A DNA stretch of 64,000 bases from Ascidia mentula (lineage: Eukaryota > Chordata > Ascidiacea > Phlebobranchia > Ascidiidae), in assembly GCA_947561715.1 (NCBI GenBank), contig OX387199.1, positions 7,321,001-7,385,000 of the forward strand, written 5' to 3'. Position numbers and translations under genes: made by a program. Positions 45,957 through 57,662 of this stretch are shown here, one piece after another (the first letter of the stretch is position 1; the number at the start of each line of letters is the position of its first letter). The notes under the pieces were generated by a model that worked only from the letters and a program-made list of their open reading frames with translations, did no database searches and was not told where the DNA came from.

Positions 45957-48900
45957 TCACTCGTCATTTTCTTGTGGTTGGTATGCCTGTCCATGAGGCA
46001 ACATGTTAAATACATGAAGAAAGCCAATGGAAAATACAATGAGATACACGACTGAGGCTGCTAAAGACAAATTCATAGGAGTGTCTCTTGACCACGTTCC
46101 CGCATCCACTCCGGTGAAAATATCCAACTGCAAGGCTCCATTTGCAAACATAAACGCAATCTCTGAAAACTTGATTTCATTAGTTTCTGCTTCTCTGACA
46201 TAAACCTAGAAGTATTTACCTCCCAGAAGCAGCCAAAGTTTTGGAGCTATGGCTTGTTTGATACTGCTGGGTAAAACTGATGCACAGTATTTGAAACAAA
46301 TGGTGCAAGGAACCAGTATTAAACCAGTACAAACAAATGGGTAAGAAAGTCGGGACAAAACCAGAAAAGCTTCCAAGGTGTGACATTGTGTTTCGTCTGT
46401 TCAACAAAATGTTGTTGAAAAATAAATCGAAAAAGTTGGGTGAATAAAGATAGGCATCATTGGTAGTTTAGTTTTGCCACAAAAGTTATTAACATTACCC
46501 TTGTCAAACAAGATAGTTGGTTTGCCGTTCTTCCACCCTGATAAAAACATGGAGCACAATTGAAGCACAAAGCCCAGCAGGCTCAGCAGAAAAACCAGTG
46601 AATCGTACGCGCAAACTGAATTTCCTAAATACTCGTGACATCTTTTTCCAAAACATGTAGCAACATCATGAAGCTCTGGGTTGAATAAACGTTCAAAGCA
46701 ATCTCTGAAACACTAACACACATCCAACCGTTAGCGCATCCACATAATTCAACATGTGTTTGAGTAATTTTGTTCTTTTTTTCATTAATACTAGTTTCTT
46801 GGGGTATGGCGTACTGTGATGGACCTATCCGCAATGTAACCTTTTCGTGGATTATGCGATACCGGTATAATACACAAACAAATACCCAACTAAAAATTGA
46901 ACCCAATACTAAAAAAATAAAATGTTTTTAAGGTACATGCCCTCTTGATATAATAATAGTAAAACTACTCAAATCACAACTTCAACTATTATTAGATATT
47001 TATTCACTCTTTAACCTTTTTCCTGAAACAACCCACGAAGTATGAACTCGTTAATCACTTGGCGTGTTGTATGTACAATTATCTTTTTTCTTAAATTTTC
47101 TAAAATGTTCTAATGGCCTAACAGAAAAAAAACCTTGTAACACTTGGTTTTAAAAACAGTTTAAAAGCAATAACTTCTTTCATGAAAAACCCATAACCTT
47201 AACTTTTTACATGAAACCCTTGTCACCTCACCTTCGTTTCACTTCCTTCCTTTGTCACCTTCGTTTCACTTTCTTCTATTGTCACCACCGTTCCACTTTC
47301 TTCTATTGTCACCACCGTTTCACTTTCTTCTATTGTCACCACCGTTCCACTTTCTTCCTTTGTCACCACCGTTCCACTTTCTTCCTTTGTCACCACCGTT
47401 CCACTTTCTTCCTTTGTCACCACCGTTCCACTTTCTTCCTTTGTCACCACCGTTCCACTTTCTTCCTTTGTCACCACCGTTCCACTTTCTTCCTTTGTCA
47501 CCACCGTTCCACTTTCTTCCTTTGTCACCACCGTTCCACTTTCTTCCTTTGTCACCACCGTTCCACTTTCTTCCTTTGTCACCACCGTTCCACTTTCTTC
47601 CTTTGTCACCACCGTTCCACTTTCTTCTATTGTCACCACCGTTCCACTTTCTTCTATTGTCACCACCGTTTCACTTGCTTCCTTTGTCACCACCGTTTTA
47701 CTTGCTTTCTTTGTTTTACATTCATTTATCACTTCCATTACTAAACTTGTAATAGAAGCAAAACTGACACCGACAAAACATGTCATCACCAATGCCATGT
47801 CTGTTTTGTTTACGTTGTGCAGGACCCAGAATATAACTGTACAAATTAGAAGACCTAATGCTAAAAACAAGTGTATATTTTGCAGGAACACGTGGCAATA
47901 TGGTAACAAAATGCTTACCCAAAATTAATTTCACAACACAATAAAAAATGAAACAAATCATTTTGCATTTCCTTCATCCATTATTTTCATAATTCTGAAA
48001 TTTGCACAGAGACACACTGTTTATTTAACAAGAACCAGGCCCAACGCTCTACCAACTGAGTTACAGGACCTCAGTGGTTTCACGGGGTATATTGTGGCCA
48101 AGGTGAACTGCCAGGAAACCGTATCAGATAACGCAGTAATATTACATACAATGGCATGATCGGCAGGATCGCCCCACTGCGCAGGTCCTTGCTTGGCGAT
48201 CATAGCTAACGTATCGCGATCATGAAGTTAGCAGGCTATTGCCTGGGCTAGGGCGATCCTGCCTATCATGCCATTGCATGTAATATTGCTGCGTTACTTT
48301 ATTCTAATGTCGATGTAAAACTGGTACACGGTAATAGTTCTGGCGAAATTTTGCAGGCTTGACTGATTTGTGTTTCTTGTTATTATAATAATTGATGATA
48401 ACACAAGCAATAATTGTGTGTAGTTCAATAGATGGGATTTGTATTTTAAGGGATTTGTATTTTTTTTTCCAAAGCTGTTCCTAAAAGCGATATTCTATGA
48501 AACTAGTATGAAACCAAAAACAATAGTTAAAATTTAATAAGAAAATTCCTTGCTGTTTAAATACCTCCTGGTTGTTTTGTTTGTATACCTCCAAGTAAAA
48601 TCCAAGTATAACAAAGATTATTTTTGAACCTACATAAATGTATATTGGCAACTGAAGCAAGTTTTTAGCCGGTGGTTCTATATCTGCAACAATCAATCAA
48701 AAACAATAGCAAGTAGAAGAAACAATCTTTTTTGACTATCGAATAATAACTTACATTCGGATAGGCTGCTGTTTATGCAAGGTCGTCCACCGAAAACAGT
48801 GAAAAATAGACTGACTGGTTCATCATTTCTTTGAATGTACACAAAAAAGGACCCAATGAAAAATAACAACTCCACAACATAGGCAACATATCTCCCCAGA

Positions 48901-50745
48901 TTAAACACGTTTTCTTGTGGATAGGTCGTTTTTAAATATTCAACGGTTTGTGCACAGAAACTGTATACATAGAGTAGGGATGTCATCCACCCAAATGGTA
49001 ACGCCACGCCAGGTACTAGATCGTCATCAACTCCTTTGTACATGTCAGCAGTAAACGCCAACATAGCAAAGATATGACAAGACCCTGTTTTTTACCAGTG
49101 AAATAAAAACATCAAAAAGTCATTTTGTTTAGAACAAAAGCATAGAAAAGGAATATTTTTTTATTGTGGAATCAACGTATATCAAATGATATTAAACGGG
49201 AATTTTAAATAATGATGTGAATTGAATTGGATTCTGTTGTAAAGTTTTCAAATCTAAGGTAAATTTATGTGTACTTGCCTGATATGGAAACACATATTTT
49301 GAAAAGTAATGGAAACCATTGCGTAAAAGGTTTAATTTTGTCTTCCACTTTATCTTTACATTTGTCACACGCGAAGAGACATGTCAAGGCCAGCAAGAAA
49401 ATCGCAGCCAAACTTAGGATTGCAAATGAAGTCAGTAGAAGTGCCGACAAAACCTTGGTTGTGCCTTCCTGATGTTCTGTTCAAACGTGCATGAAAACGG
49501 AAATGATAAAAATAAATTACAGGTGACAAAATATTTACCAACACTCCATATCATGGTCGGAATTTTATTCCAACCAGGAACACTTGCGGTAATGACCGTA
49601 AACGTCCAGGTTACTAGGACCAAAACCAATGAGAAGTAATTATAGTAGGTATTAAAATAATGCGTGTTTGCGTTCAAGTTCGCCTTCGGGCGTTTATCGT
49701 CGGTATCGTAGCTCTGGTAATAACACGTTAGTAAATATAGATTTTGGAATAAGGAACAAAATAATGACAGTTAGACAGTACTGTAATTAAAGTCATGTCG
49801 ATGAGGACGAGAACCATACGAATAGCAAAAACATGCAAGTTTGCTGGAAAGATATGTCATACTTTTTGTATGCAACTATGTGTAAATCATAAGTTACCGA
49901 TGTCCACAAGAACAATGCACTAAACGTTGCACAAATTCCAGAAGCAAAGTTAACAGCTAATGTTCCCTTGATATCTCGTTTCGAATCAGTGGCCAACAAA
50001 GCGTACGCAAAAACGCTTACTTCCATCAAAAGACCTGTGCAATTCTTTTATTTACAACATCTATATTAAACACGGAAAAAGTAACGAAAGTCAGAACCTG
50101 CCAGAAACTTGAAGACCGCTGACGAAACTGGACATCTGAATGCTTGTAGTAGAACAAAAGAAAAGGCGTTTATCCCAAAATACAAGATTCCGATTATTGC
50201 GAATGCCATTTGGTCTTCACGACATATACCTACATAAATGTAATATACGAAATGTATTAGGTAATAACTAACATAATGCACATTATTTTAATGTCCACTA
50301 GGCCACACTTGATTATTACACTTTACAAGCTGCTTTATTTCAGTTTTTCAGTGCATTCCCTGTGGTTACATGATGCAAATACGCAGATTCATAGTCATAA
50401 GCAATTTCCCTTATATCTCGTAAACTTACAGGGATCATGCTTGGCCGCACACTCCTGATAAATACTGAACACCACGTAGAACATACTAAGTGGTTTCTTC
50501 TTGCGACATTTTCCCTCAAATGCTGGAACTACAAAACCGATGACAAACAAAACAATTGAAAAAAAAGTGAAAACACCATGCAGTCGACGAAATTTTGTCA
50601 GACTGGGACGTAGGTTGATAGCTTGTTGGCTTTTGTTGACAGAATTGTCTTTGGCCTGTGGATTTTGGTCTACTTTATTAACCCTGTCGTTTTGGGGTTG
50701 TTGTTCATGGTTTTTCATAGCCATAGGTTTATTTTGTACAGACAT
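45957..50745 (-). CDS. Multipass membrane protein, paralog 2 (inverted)
   Basis: Exons matching paralog 1 one for one: 50745-50430, 50229-50098, 50034-49898, 49713-49539, 49476-49279, 49084-48755, 48683-48565, (8), 47860-47232, (10), 46704-46499, 46396-46220 and 46162-45957. Conserved pieces include KKPLSMFYVVFSIYQ, VSVFAYALLATDSKRDIKG, ASVPGWNKIPTMIWSV, LAFTADMYKGVDDDLVPG, FVYIQRNDEPVSLFFTVFG, MFLSGWKNGKPTILFDK and NGALQLDIFTGVDAGTWSRD. The N-terminus is short and lacks the 36-residue repeats. Exon 9 carries a long nine-residue repeat. Exon 5 uses a GC donor (GCAAGT). Exon 8 (best candidate 47994-47919) holds an in-frame TGA, and exon 10 (somewhere in 46906-46780) is unresolved, so the gene may be impaired or spliced differently from this model. 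Confidence 0.68.
47232..47700 (-). repeat. In-frame 27-bp minisatellite in exon 9 of paralog 2, about 17 units
   Basis: The - strand encodes repeated nine-residue units TVVTKEESG with variants TVVTIEESG, TVVTIEESE and TVVTKEASE. Ten or so central copies look identical at the DNA level (+ strand CCACCGTTCCACTTTCTTCC then TTTGTCA). The frame ends at a possible donor AAG|GTGAGG. All unit lengths are multiples of three, so the array keeps the frame. Confidence 0.93.
48035..48100 (-). mobile_element. Partial tRNA-derived SINE in intron 7 of paralog 2
   Basis: The - strand has the leader ATATACCCCGTGAAACC, then AACTCAGTTGGTAGAGCGTT, the A-box half of the same family as 19712-19803. The B-box half is missing. 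Confidence 0.5.
48129..48296. mobile_element. Fold-back MITE with about 46-bp terminal inverted repeats
   Basis: Left arm TAACGCAGTAATATTACATA, then CAATGGCATGATCGGCAGGA and TCGCCCC; the right arm is its near-exact inverse, ending CTGCGTTA. Another copy is at 19872-20010 and a fragment at 54262-54290. It has no coding capacity. A TA target duplication is possible but not provable. Confidence 0.75.
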
Positions 50746-50974
50746 GATCAACAATAAATTGCCCTAAAAAAAATTCAACGATAACATAACATTGGCATAA
50801 CCACCCTCAGCCACATTTAAAAAAAACACTCTTGTTTAAACATAGGCTTTTTGTTTCTCCTTGAACGGATAGAGTGCTAAAAGCTATAATAAAACCGTTA
50901 AAAAAGCTCTAGTCCATGCAGTACCGTTTGCCCTTGCCTGGAAATATACCTCTACTAAAAATATTTTTTGTTTG
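50746..50974 (-). promoter_or_regulatory. Upstream region of paralog 2
   Basis: AT-rich DNA directly above the start at 50745. No TATA or other box can be singled out. Confidence 0.3.
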
Positions 50975-52240
50975 TCCCGACCATAGCGTCAAAGCGGTTA
51001 AGCAATCGGTACTTCCGCGTTATTTTCACAGCTACAAACGATTCATCAAGTTAAGGACCCAAACAGAACCCCATCAAGAGGAGTTTGAATCTTGATTCAT
51101 AACATGTTGTCATACAGCCATATACCGCCGCAATTCGATAATGCGTTTCTGCGTACTACTAAGTGATTTGTAATTATCAAATATTTTTACAATCACAAAG
51201 CTGCCCTACTGTGAACGAAGGGAACATATATGTGCACAAAAATAAATTATCGTCTCTTGTTCAAATTTATCGCTCACCAAAAGCAGTAAAGGCAAATTAT
51301 TTTATCAATGTTAAATTATACATGAGGTTGCATTTGGTTTTGAATATTCAGTGTTTCCTTAAACTTTTGGCTTTTGTCCCAATGAATACGATTTCGTTTA
51401 GGTTGAATACTACCTAAACCGTTGCTCTAAACGTCTGGTGATTCATAACGCGAATGTGCCTAATGACTCAAACTTTCAATTGAAAAAAGATTTTTGGACA
51501 TACTTATGACGTCATAATAAAGACTTAACAAAACCTTGTTTGTCCTGACTGCAAATAGCGTCGAAGTGGTTAAGCAGTCAGTACTTCCGCGTTATTTGCA
51601 CACCTATAAACGATTTATCAATGAGAGCTGCAGACAGGGTGTATACACGCACTGTTTCGACCTGTAAGGTCTCATCAGTGCAGCTGTTGATGTGGCACTG
51701 TGCTAGCTGGTAGACTAGCAGGCACACAGATTTCCACTTTGTGGTACCTTTCGGTCAATCGTCGAAATGTTGGTTACCAAACTAGGTAACAATCAACACA
51801 GACGAACCACGTGGAGCGCACTATGGCCAAAACAACTGTTTGGGATCAAATAGCGCTATCGACTCGGCTTTCACCCAAATCATATTATATGCGCAAAATA
51901 GCCATAATAATCCCCTATTGTCGACAAATGGGAACATATACGTGCCCAAAATAAACTTCGAGTTAAACAATCGTCCCTGGTGCAAATTTATTGGCAAATG
52001 GGTCATCAAACACAGTGAAGACAAGTTATTTTAATAATGCTAAATTTTACATGGGGTTGTATTTGACTTTTTCGAGTTCTCCTTAAACTGTTTCTTTAAA
52101 CTTTTGGCTTTTGTCCAAATGAATACGATTTCGTTTAGGTTGGACACCACCTAAACCGTTGCTCTAAACGTCTGGTGATCCATAACGCGATTGTGCCTAA
52201 TGACTCAAACTTTCGTCATAATAAAGACCTAACCAAACCC
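50975..52240. repeat. Degenerate direct duplication with an inserted element
   Basis: Blocks at about 50985-51490 and 51545-52240 match: GGTACTTCCGCGTTATTT-type sequence, GGGAACATATATGTGC / GGGAACATATACGTGC, TTTGGCTTTTGTCC, AATACGATTTCGTTTAGGTT and CGTTGCTCTAAACGTCTGGT occur in the same order. The second block is interrupted by the element at 51657-51808. No coding function is apparent. Confidence 0.7.
51657..51808 (+). mobile_element. Dispersed repeat element, copy 1
   Basis: The stretch CGACCTGTAAGGTCTCATCA through GTGGTACCTTTCGGTCAATC to AACAATCAACACAGACGAAC recurs in inverse orientation at 61516-61671 inside a lipoxygenase intron. It has short internal inverted words (CTAGCTGG / CTAGCAGG). 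Probably a non-autonomous transposon; its class is not determined. Confidence 0.6.
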
Positions 52241-53892
52241 CGCACATATTTTATTTTTGAAACTTTCCACATCCCGACTGCTACAATATAATGGAATCAA
52301 AATCTGCTTGTACGCTTTGATTAAACCTGCTTGTTCTGGAAATCGGTAACCTATCTGGGCTTTAAAATGTAAGACCGGAATCAACTTTCAGTCAAAACTT
52401 GGAAACTGGTTTGTTTATTTTTGAGCTGCTGTGGTCCTTAGACAAACTGTGTACAAGACCTTCTATTTCGAAGATCTTGTGATGCCAAAAGTGCAGGCTA
52501 AGTACGGTGAAAATTGGTGCCTGAAGTAGTGGTGAATTTTATTTAAAGTAACTCGAATGAAGCGCGTTGAAACAGTTACTTTTGGAAGCCAAATACTAGT
52601 TTTTGGCACATCACATGCGAGACATGTATTTCACCTAAAAAGAGATTATCAGAAAGGCATTAAAAATAAGCAATGACACAGGCTTGTTTGATGTATTTGC
52701 TACAATGAATAAATCTCATAAAACGAAGTTGTCCAAACTGGAAATGACCCCAACTCATCCCGAACCTGAAACAGTTCCGTTTCAGTAAAATTGGTATAAC
52801 GTGAGTGGTGTCAGCAAATTCTATGCTTAGTAAAGGTTTGCTCCTTGTTGGACATTTGTTACACCTACAGTACGTTAGTTATACACATATTAGATGCAAC
52901 TTAGAAAGCTTTGTTTGTGGTTTTGCAACTCAAAACTGTACTATACTTCTCAAGAGCCAAGCTCAGGGTTATAGTCCATACATTATAGCATGGCGCAACC
53001 AAACCGCGCGACTAACAGTTAAACAAAAGTCTGTCTTGTTTCAGTTTGGCAAACATTGCAAACTTTTCCAGCTCCTTTTCAACAAGTGTTGAGTTGCGTC
53101 ATAGTTGTACTTGACTGACAGTCTTGACGTCAATGGTTAAATATACGCAACAAGTGGGCAATGTCGCACGAAGCAACTTATTTTTGTCAAGATGTATTTG
53201 ACACTGCTGTCACGTATCTGTGAGGACCATGACACGTAGGCGCCTTTTTAACCAATATTAACGGGCGGCCGAAGCAGTTTGAACATTCCTTTTGACAAAG
53301 AAGCAATTCCTTTTAACTGGTTTCCATCAATGGAATATAGCTGACGTCCAATGAAAAATCATGTACGATATACAAAAATCATTTAAAATTATTTTTTCAT
53401 TTAATTTCGTTACCAACCGAAAAAGGGCAACTACAGTGTGGTAAACAAGCAAATACGTGAATTTACTGGACAGTTGACACTAGCAAGACAATTGCAAACT
53501 GTAGTGAGGATGAAGAAATTGTTCAACATTCTGGCACTGTATTACTTTTATTGATATCGTTTTGTACTTCGTTCAAACCGTTTTAAAGCAGGGAGTCTGC
53601 GGTATCATTGTGTAATTTCAAATGTCTGATCAATTGCGACACACTCACTGAGAGCGTAAAGATAACCTTTTGTTTGCTTTCCAGGTAATATAACGTCACA
53701 GTGTTCGTCACTGATATTAATGCAGCACAGGTCTCTGGAAGCAAGTCTACATAAATGGTCGCTATCGTAATATTGTATCATTGTGCAAGCAAGTTCATAG
53801 GCAATGCTAGTTGTATGTGGCAATACCTATATTGAATTAGCAAATTTTAGGTGAAAGAAATAAACACAAAACAACATTTACAGAAACGAAAA
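52241..53892. other. Intergenic DNA, no gene seen
   Basis: Open frames exist on both strands (for example 52805-53092 + and 53823-53605 -) but none shows family similarity, a signal peptide with splice context, or repeats. The end holds the upstream region of the gene at 53893. Confidence 0.4.
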
Positions 53893-54829
53893 ATGAAGTT
53901 CATAGGTCTGGCTTTCATGCTTGTCGTTTCCGTCAGCTCCACACGGTTTTATCCAGGTAAGCCCAAAAATAAGGCAATACTTTAATATTAAATGTTAACG
54001 ATTTTTCTCAGTGAAGTACAGCGATCTTGGATGCTGGAAAGACACCGAATACAGGGCAATACCTACCAGAGAGGGAGACCCGATTCTCGGTGATAGTAAT
54101 TATGGCAACAGAGTTAATGCAATGACAAAATGTGCAAGAGTTGCGCACAACAATGGCGACGACGTGTTTGCTCTCCAAGTAAGTTATCTATAGATAGCTG
54201 GGACATTGTACAAATATCAAGTATAATTGATAGGCGAGAGCGTTTTATGTAATCGCATGACAGGACAGGATCGCCCCACTGCACAGGTCCTTTAAACCAG
54301 TGCGCCCCAACCAGTGGGTCGCGACCCATTGGTGGGTCGCTAAGCTATTTCAGGTGGGTCGCAAGCATTTCTAAATGTTACTTCACGAAATTATTTCTTT
54401 CAGATCACGAAATTATTGCATTATAATTGTTTTTTATTCGTTTGGTCATATCTCATTGTGGGTCGCACAATCAAACTTGCATTAAAAGTGGGTCGCGAAC
54501 TAAAAAAGGGGGGGAAGTGCTTTAGACAATCCCAACTATGCCGCATTTTCATCGATTTCCGTCAAAAGGTTTGCTGGCATCGCAGACAAGGCCATACAGG
54601 CAATTTAACTGACAATTATGTTAATGTACAAACAACAACTGATGTGTGAAACTTGTTTCACAATTAAGTTTGCCCATAGGCTGGAGGTTGGTGTGCCAGT
54701 TCTTACAATGCGAGAAGCACTTACAGGATGTACGGAGAAAGCGACAAGTGCAAATCCGACGGAAAAGGAGGTAGTTGGGGCAATCAAGTTTACGAACTTG
54801 TAAGCATTTCACAAGGTATATGCATTTGA
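53893..54829 (+). CDS. Small secreted GCW/KGGSW cysteine-domain protein 1
   Basis: Three exons, 53893-53956, 54012-54178 and 54680-54829. A signal peptide (MKFIGLAFMLVVSVSS) precedes a single domain: LGCWKDTEYRAIPTREGD, PILGD, AMTKCARVAHNNGDDVFALQ, GGWCASSYNARSTYRMYG, CKSDGKGGSWGNQVYEL. Six cysteines would form the core. I know this pattern from secreted lectin-like or WSC-like proteins of marine invertebrates but cannot name the family. The stop at 54827 assumes read-through of the final GTAAGC; a fourth exon is possible. Intron 2 holds MITE sequences at 54262-54519. Confidence 0.72.
54298..54519. mobile_element. hAT-like MITE, 222 bp, in intron 2 of the secreted-protein gene
   Basis: Ends CAGTGCGCCCC... 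and ...GGGGGGAAGTG are imperfect inverted repeats. Flanks CTTTAAAC (54290-54297) and CTTTAGAC (54520-54527) form an 8-bp target duplication with one mismatch, as expected for hAT elements. GGGTCGCGACCC and GTGGGTCGC words are inside. It interrupts a fold-back MITE fragment on its left. Confidence 0.65.
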
Positions 54830-54869
54830 TTGTTCTAAACAAGTTCTAACATAATCTCTGCAGCTGTTT

Positions 54870-55162
54870 GAGTAAGGGTGGGCAACTTTTTCGACTTGGG
54901 GGCCAGAAATTATCAAAAATTTAACAGGTGGGCCGATGGGCCGCTTGGGTCAAAAACATGACAAAGAGGTGTATACAGTTCAGTTTCAAAAACCAATCTA
55001 CTTTCAAATAAACACCAAGCAATAAAATCACGTTTATGTACAGAGTTAAAAAATGTAACACCGATTTCGACCATCCCCTGGCCTGCCAGAATAAAAACCC
55101 AACCGGTCAGATTACGTCCGCAGGTCCTGTGCGCAACATAATCATCTTGGATTTCATTTTAG
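54870..55162. other. Possible hAT-like fragment and missing first exon of the next gene
   Basis: Starts GGGTGGGCAACTTTTTCGAC and has GGTGGGCCGATGGGCCGC, wording common in hAT non-autonomous elements; the right end was not found. The first exon of the gene at 55163 should lie here or above but no signal-peptide exon with a phase-1 donor was found. Confidence 0.35.
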
Positions 55163-55470
55163 TATCACTGGTTTCTCTTGGCTGCTGGAAGGACACAAGC
55201 TATCGAGCCATAACTTTAATCGAAGGCTTGGACAGAATTCTTGACGGAGATTACAAAGATCGCCAAGAGGCGATCGAGAAATGCGTGCAGGCTGCCTACG
55301 TCAGAGGATACAATGTCATATCCCTGCAAGACGGTGGCCAGTGCGCCGGGTCCCGTGATGCAGAGGAGACCTTCATGATGTATGGACCGAGCACTAATTG
55401 CGACGCTTCTGGAAAGGGAGGTTCATGGGCTAACGAAGTTTATCGAATCGACATCGAGGTTACAACGTAA
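55163..55470 (+). CDS. Small secreted GCW/KGGSW cysteine-domain protein 2, 5' incomplete
   Basis: After an acceptor TTTCATTTTAG the exon reads, in phase 1, SLVSLGCWKDTSYRAITLIE, GLDRILDGDYKDRQEAIEKC, VQAAYVRGYNVISLQDGGQC, AGSRDAEETFMMYG, then SGKGGSWANEVYRIDIEVTT and stop. It is clearly paralogous to protein 1 and has the same six cysteines. The intron that splits protein 1 after the LQ pair is absent here. The first exon is not identified; the open frame extends upstream to 55036 but without a convincing signal peptide. Confidence 0.65.
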
Positions 55471-56230
55471 GTTAGGAGAATGTGGTTTGTTATTGACTTG
55501 TGTCGCAGTTGCGTGAAAGACAAAGTTCTGCTATACGTGACGTCAAATAGGCGTGTCAATAACAAAGCGGTGACAAAATGTTAAGCATGTATATTATTTT
55601 CACATGTTTTGCTTCAGAACCTACTAGGACGATTCCATTCATTGCGGATCCCCAGCAAACGTGAGCGATCGGATTGGAAAAAATATTAGTTGTTGGTTTT
55701 GATTAATTTGTGTGTTGGATCTAATCTGGTGGTAATTAGGTAAACTTTCAAATAAATTTAAAACTATTGATAAAGCTTCCTTGTTCCATGTTGTCAGAAA
55801 ATGTTGAGCGTGTGTCGTTTGTATGGTGTGTGGAGCTTAAACCAAAACAACCCAAGGGGTGGGGAAGGGTATGTCAGTGAGGAGAAAACATGTATTGAAC
55901 AACCTTGTCATCAACAGCGTTAAAAACGAATCAAGTTTATCCTGGCCACGTTTACTACATATAGCATTCCCCCAAACATTCAGTACATTCTGTGGTGGCA
56001 CTGATGATCATTTGAACTAAAGTCATTTATCTCAAAGTTAGGTGAAATAACACTTAAGAGAACGGATAACAATACCTAGGAGTTTGTATCGAGGACAGAC
56101 TTAAATGGACAACTTAGCTTCATCAGCTAGAGATAAAGAAACGTTAAAAGCTTGCATTAATTTTATGGGCGGATGTTGGTAGAAAAGTGATGATACTGCT
56201 CTCTTTTATAATACACGCCGTCTTTTCATA
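55471..56230. other. Intergenic DNA, no gene seen
   Basis: 3' flank of the secreted-protein gene. An AATAAA-type signal occurs near 55752. No further exon recognised. Confidence 0.4.
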
Positions 56231-56238
56231 CTCTACGC

Positions 56239-56649
56239 CAGTGGTTCCCAAAGTGGGCGCCAGCGCCCCCCCCCCCCCCCGTCCCCCCCCCCCCCCAGGG
56301 GCGTTTGCATTTGGACGGAGGGGGGGGGGGCGCTGGAGACTAAATGGGCGATTGGGGGGCGCTTGGTGACATGGCAAATTTTCTCTTACAGCGTAAGTCT
56401 GTGTTTCACAACCGGTGGTACGTTTACCACTAGTGGTATGCGACCGCATTACAGGTAATACGCGAGCACTATTCCGTAATTATCGTAGCTTATAGTTGGT
56501 GGAACGTGCGTTCAGCGCATTCACACACTCTTTTAGATGGAAAAAGAAATCGTCTTGTCCGACATGAAACCTGAAATTCGTTGTGTTTTTTGTCTGTTCT
56601 GTTGGGTGTTGTTAAATGACTAAGGTGTTTGGGGGGGTGAGAAACACTG
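56239..56649. mobile_element. hAT-like MITE (possibly two nested el
   Basis: Left end CAGTGGTTCCCAAAGTGGG, right end GGGTGAGAAACACTG; flanks CTCTACGC (56231-56238) and TTCTACGC (56650-56657) give an 8-bp target duplication with one mismatch. It includes long C and G homopolymers (56269-56296 and about 56321-56330). At 56398 a second hAT-like start (CTGTGTTTCACAACCGGTGG) pairs better with the right end, so a 253-bp element may be nested in or joined to a first one. Confidence 0.68.
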
Positions 56650-56657
56650 TTCTACGC

Positions 56658-57662
56658 AAACAAACGGTATGTTTAGTTTCATTGCCGTGATTTTATCTAA
56701 CAAGATGCCCCGATAAGAAGATTACCCAACAGATTATTTTCAAGCGAGCCGTAGGTCTTTTTATTTACCCGGTAAATCTTGTTAAACACAGTAGTCTGTA
56801 CACAGATGGCCGCTTAGTATTAGCATGCACACAATAGATATACCTAGAGTGATATTTTTGTCATTTACTTAGACAACTAACATTATTAATTACGTTTTCA
56901 ACTGATAACATGATAGTTTCAGAGCACAGCGCAGAGTATTTGTTAGAGTAATGTTGTTGCTCGTGAAATGCATTCTATCAGGAGACCTTTATGCATATAT
57001 AAGATATAAATAGCTACCACCTGAAATATTTTACCATTTTCAAATTATAAACAATGTGGTTAATCGCTTCATTCCATCGCATATCGGAAATGACGTATAA
57101 AACTGCGTAGCTAATTTTCGGCGTACTGACGCATCTGAAAACATGCCCTCAACATGCATGGCTCAGGCGTTTGCACATTGCCAGAAAACAGTGCTAGCAA
57201 AACACAGTGCAAAACACAGTGTTAGCCTTATGGAAGATTATAATCACATGCATTGGTCAGTTATTTGTTTGTTCGCCTTTTTGTAGTTAGTGTAGTTAAA
57301 ATATGATTAATTCAATAGCTGATGAATTATGTTTCAGCTTAAAGGACGCTATCAGTAAATTGCGGTACGGAACAGTTATATAAAACACCGTTATTTACAT
57401 GCTGAAGTGTTTACTGCAATTGCAATGCTAAAACAAAAGCGTATCAAACATTTACAATAAAACATTTTATGCTCAGTTTGGTTGTAGCACATAGTTTTCG
57501 TGTACATAATACGGAAGTGCGCCAGTTTAGGGTTGTTTTAAATTATTCATTGGCAACAATTATCTGTGCAGGCATAAATCACCACTTTGTTGTTACTGCC
57601 GATTCGCGAGTAATTTTGGTGTTGCTGTTAAGGTTTTGTATTAAGAACAGCAAATACCCAAG
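56658..57662. other. Intergenic DNA upstream of the lipoxygenase
   Basis: No exon recognised. The end should contain the lipoxygenase promoter and 5' UTR. Confidence 0.45.

Noticed and set aside
47211..47752. Cys/His-rich and Pro/Leu-rich open frames on the + strand
   Set aside because: They are antisense shadows of the 27-bp coding minisatellite of paralog 2, whose frame continues into conserved TM exons.
56187..56449. Proline- and glycine-rich open frames on both strands
   Set aside because: They result from the C and G homopolymers of the hAT-like element.
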